Positions 44,472-53,341 of a stretch of DNA of 64,000 nt are shown here, piece after piece. Source of the DNA: Halomonas sp. JB37 (GTDB lineage Bacteria > Pseudomonadota > Gammaproteobacteria > Pseudomonadales > Halomonadaceae); NCBI RefSeq assembly GCF_002332255.1, contig NZ_NRGW01000001.1, positions 2,914,001-2,978,000 on the forward strand. The letters run 5' to 3'. A model generated the notes under the pieces. That model was not told the DNA's origin and made no database searches. It saw only the letters and a program-made list of their open reading frames with translations. The number at the start of each line of letters is the position of its first letter. The stretch's first letter is position 1. A program made the translations under genes and the position numbers.

Positions 44472-46013
44472 CTAATCACACTTCGTTTGATTGACGTTCG
44501 TGGTGACAGCAGGAAAGAGGCGGCTTAAAGCATTCGCCATGGCGGCTTGATGCGCCGGGGTACCAAAGAGAGCGTTGGCTCGTTGGCGGCCAGCATTTCC
44601 CATAGAGACAAGCAACGCGGGGTCATTGGCCAGTGTTTCAATCCATTGCGCCACCCGCTGCACATCTCCCAAGGGAGCTAAAAACCCTGTCTTTCCATGT
44701 GCCACCAGTTCAGGCAGCGCGCCCCACTCATAGGCCACCACCGGCCTTGCAGCGGCCATCGCTTCTAATACAGTACGGCCAAAAGACTCCTGAAAACGGG
44801 AGAGGTTCACCACAATATCAAGATTCGCCAGCGCATCCTTAGGGTCTTGCACATAGCCTTTATGGAATATACTGCCCTGGCTACCTAACGCTTCACCCAC
44901 TTCACGCCGCTGATCAAGCAAGTCATCTAAATCTGGGGTTTTCGCCCCGTACAAACAACACTCTACTGCAACGCCCTTACGTGCCAAGGCATCGGCAAGT
45001 GCCACAAAGTCTGCCAACCCTTTTTTATAGCTCAAGCTTCCCAGTAGCCCAACCCTTAGTGGGCGCTGCACATCAGGCTGAAAAGCAGGAACCGCCTGCC
45101 AAACGCACATATCAATTGTATTAGGCACAACCGCCACTGGCACGCCGGTTTCTTGGAACGCTCTCGCCGTGCACTGAGAGTTCACAATTAACAGGTCTGA
45201 ATGAGCAGCCGCATGAGCCACTACCCCTTGCGCCGAGCTGTTTAATGCCTGGCAAAGGGCAGGGTCATGCGCAGGTAACTCACGAACGTGCGTCATCACA
45301 GGCAAGCCTAACCGCTTGGCCACTACCGAAGGGGCTTGAAGCGTTAATGTGTTCACATAAACCGCGTTTACACCCGCTGCTTCAAGCAGTGACTGCATAG
45401 ACGCAAGCGTTTCAGGGTGGTCCGCTTCCCCCTCTCGCCACCAGTAATACGGCATAACACACACAGAGCAACTAACCCGCCGCAATGCATCTAGGTAGCT
45501 TGGGTTGCTAGCGTTAGGCACCACCACCACAGTAGCGACACCCAGCGCTTCCAGTGTGGAAAGTGCATCCAATAAACTACGTTCCGCCCCATATAACCGA
45601 GAACCAACGCTATGGGCAAACACCGCTAAACAAAGCTGCCCACCCCGGCCTGCTTGTATACCGCTGCCCGTAAAACAGGGCAACGGGCTCAGCCCCCGCC
45701 AACGGCCCCACCACCAGTAATGGATAACGGAATGGTAAGGCTCCCACGTCTGATTCCCGCTATAAAGAACGCCATAACCGCTGATACTGAAACGCGGCGC
45801 AAGCTCACGGCCTTCAGCAAGCCCATATAGCAAGCAGTGGGCGAAGGCATTTCCCCCGCCAGCGGCCACATCGGGGTAATGCTGCAAATACCACTGTTCG
45901 TTAAACAAGTGGGCTACCGCCCAACACAAAAAAGGGTAGCGCCAGCCATGCTGCCGCCACCCCTTCTTGTGATGCACCCACCCCAGGCTTCTAACCGCCT
46001 GCCATGCTGTCAT
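44472..46013 (-). CDS. Family 4 glycosyltransferase with N-terminal YPDV-type repeat
   Basis: 513 residues. Residues about 37 to 75 contain the pattern FNEQWYLQHYPDVA then GLAEGRE, a repeat found in many surface-polymer glycosyltransferases. The GT-B part (about 130 to 505) ends with FQESFGRTVLEAMAAARPVVAYEWGALPEL, matching the EX7E donor-binding motif, and has LLGSLSYKKGLADFV at the second domain. Start at 46013 overlaps the upstream stop as ATGA. Its TAG stop is in the same frame as the next gene. Sugar specificity unknown. Confidence 0.88.
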   Translation of the reverse strand: MTAWQAVRSLGWVHHKKGWRQHGWRYPFLCWAVAHLFNEQWYLQHYPDVAAGGGNAFAHCLLYGLAEGRELAPRFSISGYGVLYSGNQTWEPYHSVIHYWWWGRWRGLSPLPCFTGSGIQAGRGGQLCLAVFAHSVGSRLYGAERSLLDALSTLEALGVATVVVVPNASNPSYLDALRRVSCSVCVMPYYWWREGEADHPETLASMQSLLEAAGVNAVYVNTLTLQAPSVVAKRLGLPVMTHVRELPAHDPALCQALNSSAQGVVAHAAAHSDLLIVNSQCTARAFQETGVPVAVVPNTIDMCVWQAVPAFQPDVQRPLRVGLLGSLSYKKGLADFVALADALARKGVAVECCLYGAKTPDLDDLLDQRREVGEALGSQGSIFHKGYVQDPKDALANLDIVVNLSRFQESFGRTVLEAMAAARPVVAYEWGALPELVAHGKTGFLAPLGDVQRVAQWIETLANDPALLVSMGNAGRQRANALFGTPAHQAAMANALSRLFPAVTTNVNQTKCD

Positions 46014-47998
46014 AACACCACTCGGCCACCGCCAGCGAAATACGCCATTAAAGCGTCTGTTTGAGCGGCCGGAAGTGGCTTACCAATCAGATCACGCACG
46101 CCTTCCCGCGTGGTAAGCTGCGGCACGCTATCTGGCCAGCTAAACGCAGGCGCAAGCGACTGCACACGCACTTCACCACAGCGCAACTTGATGCCTCCAT
46201 GGGCAACAGCAATGCCCTCTTCATGACACAGTTCCCACATATCATCCGCTAGCCAACGCGTATTAAAATCATCTGGCTTGCTCCAGGGGCAAACGACAAC
46301 ACGGTAGCCTTCATGGCGTAGTCGCAGCAACGTATTCAACAACTGCAAAAGCTCAGGATTTCGAGAAGAAACATCTGCGACGACGGCAATATCAAAGTGC
46401 AAACAGGGCTGTGGTTGGTTACCAAGAGGCGTTGGGAAAAGCCGGCGAAGCCCATCATTAGACATTACCGGCACTACTTGACGCTTTCGCCACCACGCTG
46501 CAGCTTGATGATATAAATGCCGCACACCACAATGAATACTGCGCACATGAGTCGTTTTGCGCTGGGTTAACGACGCTGCCTGCACTAATGAAAACGCCAA
46601 CGGCACATCGGTAGCCACCTTAAATAGCGCATCAGCGCCATAATGCTTCTGAAGCCGCTCTACAAACTCATTATCTGCCGCTACCGCCACCTCATCCCAC
46701 AGCCCCAGAGTATCAAGCACTTCACGACGCACCATGACAGACGCAGGATTAGGCTCCAACCAATCTGTACATAAATGCCACGGCCCCAGCGGCTGTAAGT
46801 GCTCATCTACCCGCACCCAAAACGACTGGGTAGCCATCACACTGGCACGCTGAATAAGTGCGAGCACTTGGCGTTCAATCTTTTGCGGATGCGACCAGTC
46901 ATCGCTGTCATGCACCGTAATAAATGCCCCTTTGGCCGCCTTAACACCGGTATTTCTAGCGCTGTAAGCTCCTTGGTTTTTCTCATGCTGAATCAGTGTG
47001 AGTTTAGGTTCTAAACGCGCTCTCTTTTCTACTCGTTTAACCGTGCCATCGGTACTAGCATCATCTACTACGATAATTTCAATATTGGGCCAGCTCTGCG
47101 CCAACAATGACTTCAACGCTACATTAATCGTGTTTTCAGCGTTATAGGCAGGCACTACCACCGATACCAACGGCATACGTCGACGCACCTTAGCTCTCAC
47201 TCGGCGTGTTTTTAACTGCCCTAGCCCTCTTCTCGACTCTACCGGCAACAGGGGTACCAGCTTACGTTTGGCTAACCACTGGTTTAGAGGCGCTAAACGC
47301 TGATTTAAAGGCAGATTAACCGACGCCAATTGCAGCATCGCCTCATCCAAACCACTGCCAGAAAAATACTGTTTGTCATGCAGCGCATCAAGCTTATCTT
47401 GCTTGCCCAAGCGTACATAACATTTCAGCAACGCCTGTGGAATCCACTGCTGGTACCGTTCAGCATCACCTTCCGCCAGCGTTTGTAAATGCGTCAATGC
47501 CTCTTCATAACGGGATTGACCATAATACCAGCCTGCTAAGTACCACAGCGCCGCCGGTTGCCCCTGAGCAGCCAGCGCCTGCAATTTAGGAATAGCCACC
47601 CCTGCGTGGCCATGCCAAGCCTGGTGATGCAACCAAACCGCTTGCTCCTGGAAAAGAGGGAAATCACTAATATGGCCCTCGGGGGAAGGCATGCGCCCTT
47701 CATAAATGCCATAGCGCAGAAAATGCACCAGGGGATTAACGTTAGCTCGCCGAACATCTACATAACGAGAGGTGTACCACCGAGAATCAAACCGAGAGCT
47801 AGGGGTTAACCCCCCACGCCAACCTAAGCGTAAAAAATGCAGCTCTGGCCTTACCCATAGCCACCGCTGCCAAACTGGCAACTGCTGTTTATAGTAGCCC
47901 TGCTCAAACACCTCGTGGTGATTTAGCAACCCAATATCGCCCTGCTCTTTGGCGCTAGCAAACGGTAAAAGCGCTTTCAAATACGAGATAATAGCCAC
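46010..47998 (-). CDS. Family 2 glycosyltransferase with N-terminal helical repeats
   Basis: 662 residues. Seen: two YPDV-like repeats in the first 110 residues (ending YGIYEGRMPSP), a TPR-like helical stretch (about 125 to 245; AALWYLAGWYYGQSRYEEAL), then a GT2 domain (about 280 to 460). The GT2 domain shows VSVVVPAYNAENTINVAL, VVDDASTDGT and HDSDDWSHPQKIERQV. A 180-residue C-terminal part includes DIAVVADVSSRNPELLQL and looks like part of a second nucleotide-binding fold. GTG start at 47998 with a weak ribosome site. First glycosyltransferase after the peptide-ligase genes. Confidence 0.87.
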   Translation of the reverse strand: MAIISYLKALLPFASAKEQGDIGLLNHHEVFEQGYYKQQLPVWQRWLWVRPELHFLRLGWRGGLTPSSRFDSRWYTSRYVDVRRANVNPLVHFLRYGIYEGRMPSPEGHISDFPLFQEQAVWLHHQAWHGHAGVAIPKLQALAAQGQPAALWYLAGWYYGQSRYEEALTHLQTLAEGDAERYQQWIPQALLKCYVRLGKQDKLDALHDKQYFSGSGLDEAMLQLASVNLPLNQRLAPLNQWLAKRKLVPLLPVESRRGLGQLKTRRVRAKVRRRMPLVSVVVPAYNAENTINVALKSLLAQSWPNIEIIVVDDASTDGTVKRVEKRARLEPKLTLIQHEKNQGAYSARNTGVKAAKGAFITVHDSDDWSHPQKIERQVLALIQRASVMATQSFWVRVDEHLQPLGPWHLCTDWLEPNPASVMVRREVLDTLGLWDEVAVAADNEFVERLQKHYGADALFKVATDVPLAFSLVQAASLTQRKTTHVRSIHCGVRHLYHQAAAWWRKRQVVPVMSNDGLRRLFPTPLGNQPQPCLHFDIAVVADVSSRNPELLQLLNTLLRLRHEGYRVVVCPWSKPDDFNTRWLADDMWELCHEEGIAVAHGGIKLRCGEVRVQSLAPAFSWPDSVPQLTTREGVRDLIGKPLPAAQTDALMAYFAGGGRVVL

Positions 47999-48059
47999 TA
48001 TAAGTCAACGATTCTCGAATGGGTTGAACACATATCACACGTAATCCTTGCACGAAGGT

Positions 48060-49430
48060 TTAAAGGGTTTGAAATACCTTGAAGCCTGAATGGGAAAGCT
48101 TGCGGTTGTACGGGGCTACCGACACCTTTGCCACTGTGGCCGTACGTGGCCCAAAGTGGAGCTTACCCAACAACTGCTCTACTTCCGAACGCTTACCTTT
48201 CAGCGCTGCTTGCAGCGTTCCATCTTGACGATAGCGCACCCACCCTTCAACGTTTAGTGTTACCGCTTCACGACGCAGCCACTTACGAAATCCTACCCCC
48301 TGCACTTTACCTTCAATAGACACCAACCGCTGGCAACGGGCTGGAAGCGCTGCCGGGATAGGGACGATAGAAAACGTGCTTGATAACGCTTTCTGCTTTT
48401 CATAAGCCCGCCGCCACACCGCTGTAGCAACATCGCGAGGCTTACCGCGCATTGGGAAGTGGTGCCCACCTAGGCCGGGACAAGTATTAACTTCAATGAC
48501 ATACACCTCGCCCTGCTCATTGCAGGGGTCAGATAACATTACATCTACTCCAGCCCAATCTAGTCCGGGCAAAGCCTTTACAGCTGCAACAGCAACGGCC
48601 TTAGCTCGTTCTGACACTAGATCGGTAGCATCAAAAGTATCGGCCCCCTTTGAAATATTGGCTTCCTGTCGCAAAACCACATGTTGCTCAGCATCGGGTA
48701 CACTCTGCCAGTTTAAACCCTGCCGAGCCAAGTTCTGAAAAGCAATTTCATCCAGTGGGATCAAACTTGTCATCAAGCGTGGATTCATAGAGCGTAGGCT
48801 ATTTTTTTCTTCAACTAAGGCTTCCACAGTGGAGATACCATCGCCGATAACATGCGCAGATTCCTTCCCCAACACAGCCAAAACATCATCGCCCAATACA
48901 AAAAAACGATATTCGCTGCCATGCACTTGCTCTTCTACTAAAGCACCGACGCTAGAGCGGGCTTGGTGAAAAGCTTTATTGATTGAGGATTCATCATTTA
49001 AGTTAAGCGCCACTGCGCGCCCACGAGTGCCTCTAAGTGGCTTAACAACCACCGGTTTACCAAGCACCTTCCAAAAACGAACAGCCGACTCAGCATCCAT
49101 TACTTGTCTGGCAGACGGTGTTGATACCGCTGCACGCTTAAGAAAACTATGAGTGTATCCCTTGTGGGTTGCCAGTTTAGCACCCACCGCGGACTCGTTA
49201 GATCGCACATCCCAAAAAAATAGTTGGACACCATTATGTTGAATCAAAATCATTTGACGATTTAGCCAAACTACTTCAGCGCCTTCAAATGCCGCCGCTC
49301 TGGCTATCAACCACGGCCCAAACAAATGATACTGGGGTACGCATCTAGCCATTTGGCTAAAGGGGTCTTCGTAATAATTTTGGTCATTTTTTAAAACAGG
49401 GTCAGGTAAAACTGCCGAATCAACTTGCAT
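48060..49430 (-). CDS. CphA/RimK-type ATP-grasp ligase fused to acylphosphatase-like domain
   Basis: Predicted carboxylate-amine ligase forming a peptide or amide bond through an acyl-phosphate. Seen: ATP-grasp domain (about 90 to 345) with GKPVVVKPLRGTRG (ATP Lys), the CphA-like HVIGDGISTVEALVEEKN and the metal-binding VIEVNTCPGLGGHHF. This is a complete set. The C-terminal 90 residues are an acylphosphatase fold (IEGKVQGVGFRKWLRREA). The catalytic Arg is kept (VGFR), but the Asn of the usual VRN motif is Tyr (WVRYRQDG), so hydrolysis is probably lost. AGGA site before ATG 49430. It could add an amino acid to a glycan or peptide; substrates unknown. Confidence 0.82.
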   Translation of the reverse strand: MQVDSAVLPDPVLKNDQNYYEDPFSQMARCVPQYHLFGPWLIARAAAFEGAEVVWLNRQMILIQHNGVQLFFWDVRSNESAVGAKLATHKGYTHSFLKRAAVSTPSARQVMDAESAVRFWKVLGKPVVVKPLRGTRGRAVALNLNDESSINKAFHQARSSVGALVEEQVHGSEYRFFVLGDDVLAVLGKESAHVIGDGISTVEALVEEKNSLRSMNPRLMTSLIPLDEIAFQNLARQGLNWQSVPDAEQHVVLRQEANISKGADTFDATDLVSERAKAVAVAAVKALPGLDWAGVDVMLSDPCNEQGEVYVIEVNTCPGLGGHHFPMRGKPRDVATAVWRRAYEKQKALSSTFSIVPIPAALPARCQRLVSIEGKVQGVGFRKWLRREAVTLNVEGWVRYRQDGTLQAALKGKRSEVEQLLGKLHFGPRTATVAKVSVAPYNRKLSHSGFKVFQTL

Positions 49431-49466
49431 AAAAACTTCCTACTAGAGCCAAGCAGGCTAAAGGCA

Positions 49467-50360
49467 TCACTCTAAACAACTCGCCAGTTCAAAAAATGCT
49501 CCAAGGTAAGTATCGGCCTGATCACTAAAGGCATGATAAGTCCCAGGCACCGCTGTTAACTCGCCTAACACCACACCTTGATAAGTCTCGTAAAGATCAA
49601 TTCGGCAAAAAGGTACCGACAGACTAGCAGAAACTCTTTCTGCAACAGCTAACAAAGCCCGTGGGTTACGTGGGGGGAGCAGGGTAGCGTCTAAGGCACC
49701 ATCGTATTTACCAGTATCTATTGGGCACCAATCACGATCATACCAGCGATAACGCTGCCCGTGCTGCCCCCGTGCTACTTGCAATATCATTGCGGCATGC
49801 CCACGGAAAGCATAGAACTTAAAATCATCAACAGGGCGTAATAAACCAGAAGGCGGAAGCAGCAGTTCTTCTAATTGCCAATGATTGGGAAACTGATGCT
49901 CGCGCATTTCAGCATAAAGATGTTCGAGAATCTCAACTAACCGTATTGGCCGGCGTAACTGCAAGCAGTTAAAAGTAATCGCGTCCATCCGCTTAAGCGA
50001 AAGAACACCTCGGGAGCTATGCGCCTGACGAGGCTTGATCACACAAGCATCAATCCCCTCTAATGAATCACGCAGATGTTGTAGGGGAAAGTCTTCACGC
50101 AACATACGAGCTGTGGCTACGCCCATTGCTTGCATTTGCGCATTTACCCAAGCACGATCCACTGAAAGCCGCTCAAAGGAAGTCCCTTTCGGCTGAAGTG
50201 CTTCACGCTGATAACGCCGCACTAGCGCATCTAAACCAGCCCGGAATGAAGGTAAAGTGGGTGGGGAGCCCTTACGCGCTGGATGGGAAGCCTGAACCCA
50301 CGCCAGAAGCGCGGGATTTGATATATAGGCATGAAAGGGTGGCATATCAGAAAGCAGCAT
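49467..50360 (-). CDS. TupA-like ATP-grasp protein
   Basis: 297 residues. Seen: the TupA-family pattern PVDDFKFYAFRGHAAMI, then RYRWYDRDW, and a C-terminal RIDLYETYQGVVLGELT followed by PG. These correspond to the core strands of ATPgrasp_TupA proteins, with Asp and Glu metal ligands. Known: TupA of Bacillus halodurans is needed for teichuronopeptide, a cell-wall complex of polyglucuronate and polyglutamate. Related proteins occur in many polysaccharide loci. Role here: probably an amide-forming step on the surface polymer (inference). 37 bases separate it from the downstream ATP-grasp gene. Confidence 0.8.
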   Translation of the reverse strand: MLLSDMPPFHAYISNPALLAWVQASHPARKGSPPTLPSFRAGLDALVRRYQREALQPKGTSFERLSVDRAWVNAQMQAMGVATARMLREDFPLQHLRDSLEGIDACVIKPRQAHSSRGVLSLKRMDAITFNCLQLRRPIRLVEILEHLYAEMREHQFPNHWQLEELLLPPSGLLRPVDDFKFYAFRGHAAMILQVARGQHGQRYRWYDRDWCPIDTGKYDGALDATLLPPRNPRALLAVAERVSASLSVPFCRIDLYETYQGVVLGELTAVPGTYHAFSDQADTYLGAFFELASCLE

Positions 50361-50429
50361 TATTACAGCCCAAAATAGTAGAAAAGCAGCAACCCTAAGT
50401 CAGATAGCGACATTACAGTTTTAAATAGC

Positions 50430-50487
50430 GGGCATACACTATGCTATAGCTAAAGTCCTTTAACTCATAAGAACAAAGGTATGCCCT
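50430..50487. repeat. Inverted repeat GGGCATAC/GTATGCCC upstream of the TupA-like gene
   Basis: An 8-bp inverted repeat (50430 to 50437 and 50480 to 50487) with a 42-base AT-rich centre lies in the 140-base gap before the TupA-like gene. It may be a regulatory site or promoter region; no clear -35/-10 pair was found. Confidence 0.3.
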
Positions 50488-50500
50488 ATCAAGAACCAAC

Positions 50501-52264
50501 TTAAACTGAAACCGCTTTGTATCGTAAGAAGTCTTTATCTTTTAACTTACGCGTCCAGTTTTCCGTAACCAATTTAGTCACATCAGCTTTCCCCGGCCCC
50601 TGTCGCATTAACGTAAGCATCTCATCTAACGTCGTTTGCGCACAGAACAACACTGCTTCTACCGCGCCATCCGAACGGTTACGTACGAAACCTTGCACAG
50701 CACGAGCACGAGCTTCACGCTGGAGCCAAACTCTATAACCAACGCCTTGAACCTTATTACCGCTTACAACAACCCTGATTGGATGTGTAGGAAATTGTGA
50801 TGTATTTGCTGGCTCAACCTCGATCGACCAACGATAATCTTGCCGTACGCGTGCATCGCGGGAACCTAGAATTGCCATTACCACAGTAACAAGGCTCATT
50901 CCATTTGATCCCTTGACTGCGATCAGATCACGATCTTGCAGTAAGAAACGAATTTTTTTGGCCGCTGTTTTCGCATCCTGAAATTTAACAGTCTCAATGT
51001 TTTTAACAGCATCAGCAACCATCGCGGCCTTAGGGCCGACAGTTATTAGTAGGTCTATACCCGCATCTTCTATTTTTGGAGCAAGTTCAAGATGATGACG
51101 AACCTCATCAGGCCCCAACTCTAGCATGTCACCTAAAACTAGAATCTTCCGCTTCACTTTCTCTCTTAGTTTTAATAGCTCTAGGAGAGCAACAACTGAG
51201 TCGGGCGCAGCATTATAAGCGTCATCAATAAGCTCGATAGTGCAGCCATCTTTTGGGATAGCTCTAAAACGCTCAACTCGACGCGCCGTTGGGGTGTAAG
51301 CTGTCAGCCCAGCCAGCGCCAATGAGCTTCCACCGACTGCAAGCAAAACCCCTGCCACGAGAAGCGAATTCATAACAAAGTGCGCTCCTGGCTGGCCAAT
51401 CAAATAGTCTACACGTGTATCGCCAATCATTACCGTGACTTCGGAGCAAGTGGGGCGAAGCTTGGCATCAAGAAGACGCACATCATCTGAGTCGCGCTTA
51501 CCACATGAAATAATTCGACCAACTCTCCCACTTTCTGATGCCCGCGCTACCATTTGCTCATAGCGAGCGTCACCGGATGGAAGAACAGCCGTTCCGCCAT
51601 GCGCTAGCTCGAAGAATATCTCTGTTTTTCCAATTAAGATAGAATCAGCACCACCTTCAGCATGATGGCTCCCATGACTCAAGCCAATGCTAGTGATTAC
51701 CGCTACATCAGGCTTAACCACCGCTGATTTACGTCTTACGGCCCCTTGATCCATCATTGCAATTTCAAGAACAGAATAAGCCGCATTTATGGGTAGGCTA
51801 GCCACCGCTGCCAGGTTTGCATTCCCAGCATTGAGATTACCTGTTGTGTGGTTGGTAGCACCACAGTATGAAAGTACAAGCGCAATCATATCCTTTGTAG
51901 TCGTCTTCCCCACACTTCCGGTGACACCGACCACTTTCCCTTTAAACTCCGAGCGTGCAAGCGTTGCAAGCTCACGAAGCGCATGATCCATTCGAGGAAC
52001 TTCAATGATCGGAAAGTCTCCTTCAATATTGCCGGAAGACATCACAGCAACAGCCCCCCTCTCGACTGCTCGTTCAGCAAGCGCCTGCCTTCTACTTTCC
52101 TCTACAGATATAGGAACATAAATGTCCCCAGGGTTTACGTTAGCTGCGGATGTAATTATGCGGCTTACAAGAAGCTGGCCAGATTCGTTCCTAATAATTT
52201 TCGCTCCAAGGAATTCGGCGATTCCTTCAACGGTACCTAACAACGGTCTAGTTTGAAGTCCCAT
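50501..52264 (-). CDS. MurF-like amide ligase fused to acylphosphatase domain
   Basis: 587-residue Mur ligase homologue. Seen: N-terminal MurF substrate-binding-like domain (about 1 to 95), P-loop GVTGSVGKTTTKD (about 105), ITSIGLSHGSHH, the MurF-type LIDDAYNAAPDSVVALL and ILVLGDMLELG. A C-terminal acylphosphatase domain follows (last 90 residues) with both catalytic residues present (VQGVGYR and FVRNRSDG). MurF adds D-Ala-D-Ala to a peptide in peptidoglycan synthesis. Here, away from the dcw cluster, a paralogue for another peptide is more likely. ATG at 52264 has GAGGAAGAG upstream. The frame is open further to 52645 into a carboxypeptidase remnant. Confidence 0.85.
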   Translation of the reverse strand: MGLQTRPLLGTVEGIAEFLGAKIIRNESGQLLVSRIITSAANVNPGDIYVPISVEESRRQALAERAVERGAVAVMSSGNIEGDFPIIEVPRMDHALRELATLARSEFKGKVVGVTGSVGKTTTKDMIALVLSYCGATNHTTGNLNAGNANLAAVASLPINAAYSVLEIAMMDQGAVRRKSAVVKPDVAVITSIGLSHGSHHAEGGADSILIGKTEIFFELAHGGTAVLPSGDARYEQMVARASESGRVGRIISCGKRDSDDVRLLDAKLRPTCSEVTVMIGDTRVDYLIGQPGAHFVMNSLLVAGVLLAVGGSSLALAGLTAYTPTARRVERFRAIPKDGCTIELIDDAYNAAPDSVVALLELLKLREKVKRKILVLGDMLELGPDEVRHHLELAPKIEDAGIDLLITVGPKAAMVADAVKNIETVKFQDAKTAAKKIRFLLQDRDLIAVKGSNGMSLVTVVMAILGSRDARVRQDYRWSIEVEPANTSQFPTHPIRVVVSGNKVQGVGYRVWLQREARARAVQGFVRNRSDGAVEAVLFCAQTTLDEMLTLMRQGPGKADVTKLVTENWTRKLKDKDFLRYKAVSV

Positions 52265-52645
52265 CGTTTTCTCTTCCTCAAGATGCTTTACTGATGGCAC
52301 GCTGCCTTTTGGCGCACCACTCAATACTTTAGAGTTTTCCTGCTGAAGCCTATCCAAGGCATGTTCGATGGTCTTAACCATCGTATTATCTCTCTCAGCC
52401 TTGTCCGCAGCATTTAAGACAACGGCAAATACGGCTTTCCCATCTCGCTGGATCACTGTAGCTAGGTTACGGCGCAAACCAGCGGTCTTGCCGGTTTTCA
52501 TTCCGAGCACTCCAGAAGCGTTATACATCAACACGTTTGTGTTAATACAAGTTTTTCCATTAAATACAAACAAGCCAATTGAAAATAAGCTGCGGTGTGC
52601 AGGATAGTCTTGCAAAAGACTCCTAGCAAATAGCACTATGTCCAA
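52265..52645 (-). pseudogene. Truncated D-Ala-D-Ala carboxypeptidase copy, in frame with the MurF-like gene
   Basis: 127 codons that match the C-terminal half of the intact carboxypeptidase at 57631 to 58341: DYPAHRSLFSIG, VFNGKT, SGVLGMKTG (KTG box) and GLRRNLATVI are shared. The part carrying SxxK and SxN is missing, so it cannot be active. It has a TTG at 52645 without a good ribosome site, and is joined in frame to the MurF-like protein. DNA identity to the other copy is high by eye, so the loss is recent. A fused protein could still be made if translation starts upstream. Confidence 0.75.
52350..52640. repeat. Duplicated carboxypeptidase segment, copy 1
   Basis: This stretch and 57640 to 57930 share long runs of identical bases, for example around GCGCAAACCAGCGGT and CATTCCGAGCACTCCAGAA. 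It is a direct repeat of about 290 bases marking duplication of the carboxypeptidase plus MurF unit. Confidence 0.75.
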
Positions 52646-53341
52646 AGCAGTTGGCGTTGATGATATTTGCCTTCAACCAAGACAGCCTCAGATGGCATCA
52701 CCATTTTCAAGTCCAAAACGACATCCGATTCACGTTCATCTTCAACGGGGACAACAATTAAAAATATGTGATCGTATCACTGGGCTCAAGTTGAGTATAG
52801 GGCGCAATTAGATCCCTTCTTACCTAAAAGTGCGTCAACCCGTAACAGTTTCAACCACCATGCTCTTAGTGTAATTTTTGAACCATTTATCCATAATCGA
52901 AAGCACCACATTTTTGACTCCCGCCGCTTTCAAAAAAAGCGCAGTTTTGATCGACGACCATCAGTGCTACTTCGAGTTGAAGCTCAGCGCTAGAATTACA
53001 CTTTAGCTTTGTTGTTATACTGCCACCTAACTCTCTCCTGGCGCATGGTGTCTCCATAAAGGAATTAGGTAACCAAATTCACTATGCCACGAGACAACCG
53101 TTAACTTAACCAATTAATGAGTGAGAGTTCCGAGTTTTTTTCGAACTCGACGTCCTTGGCTAGCTCAGCGGCTGTGTCTCTAAGTTTTATTGGTTTATTT
53201 AACTGCGTACCCATATGATGATATTCTTTCGAAAGGCTACTCAACCGAGTACAGTCAAACAGTTTGGTTTAGAGCCTCCAGCTATGTTAGCTGCTATGCT
53301 GGTGCCAACAATATTTAAAAAAAGGGGCGAATGCTGACACT
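52646..53341. other. Degenerate gap next to the IS30 remnant
   Basis: About 700 bases without an intact gene. A 37-codon open frame on the minus strand (53101 to 53214, starting MGTQLNKPIKLRD) has coding-like composition but no recognisable family, and may be a gene tail. A short frame on the minus strand near 53045 (beginning MRQERVRWQ) after a GGAGAC site stops after 16 codons. The segment looks like decayed accessory DNA. Confidence 0.4.

Noticed and set aside
46679-46690. Near-match to the RfaH ops element (GGCGGTAGCGG, minus strand)
   Set aside because: It lies deep inside the GT2 coding sequence where GTG-GCG-GTA-GCG encodes Val-Ala-Val-Ala. There is no leader context, so a chance match is likely.
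53230-53330. Plus-strand peptide FGLEPPAMLAAMLVPTIFKK resembling a transglycosylase motif
   Set aside because: The frame is short, lacks a start and flanking domains, and the similarity is too weak to call a gene remnant.
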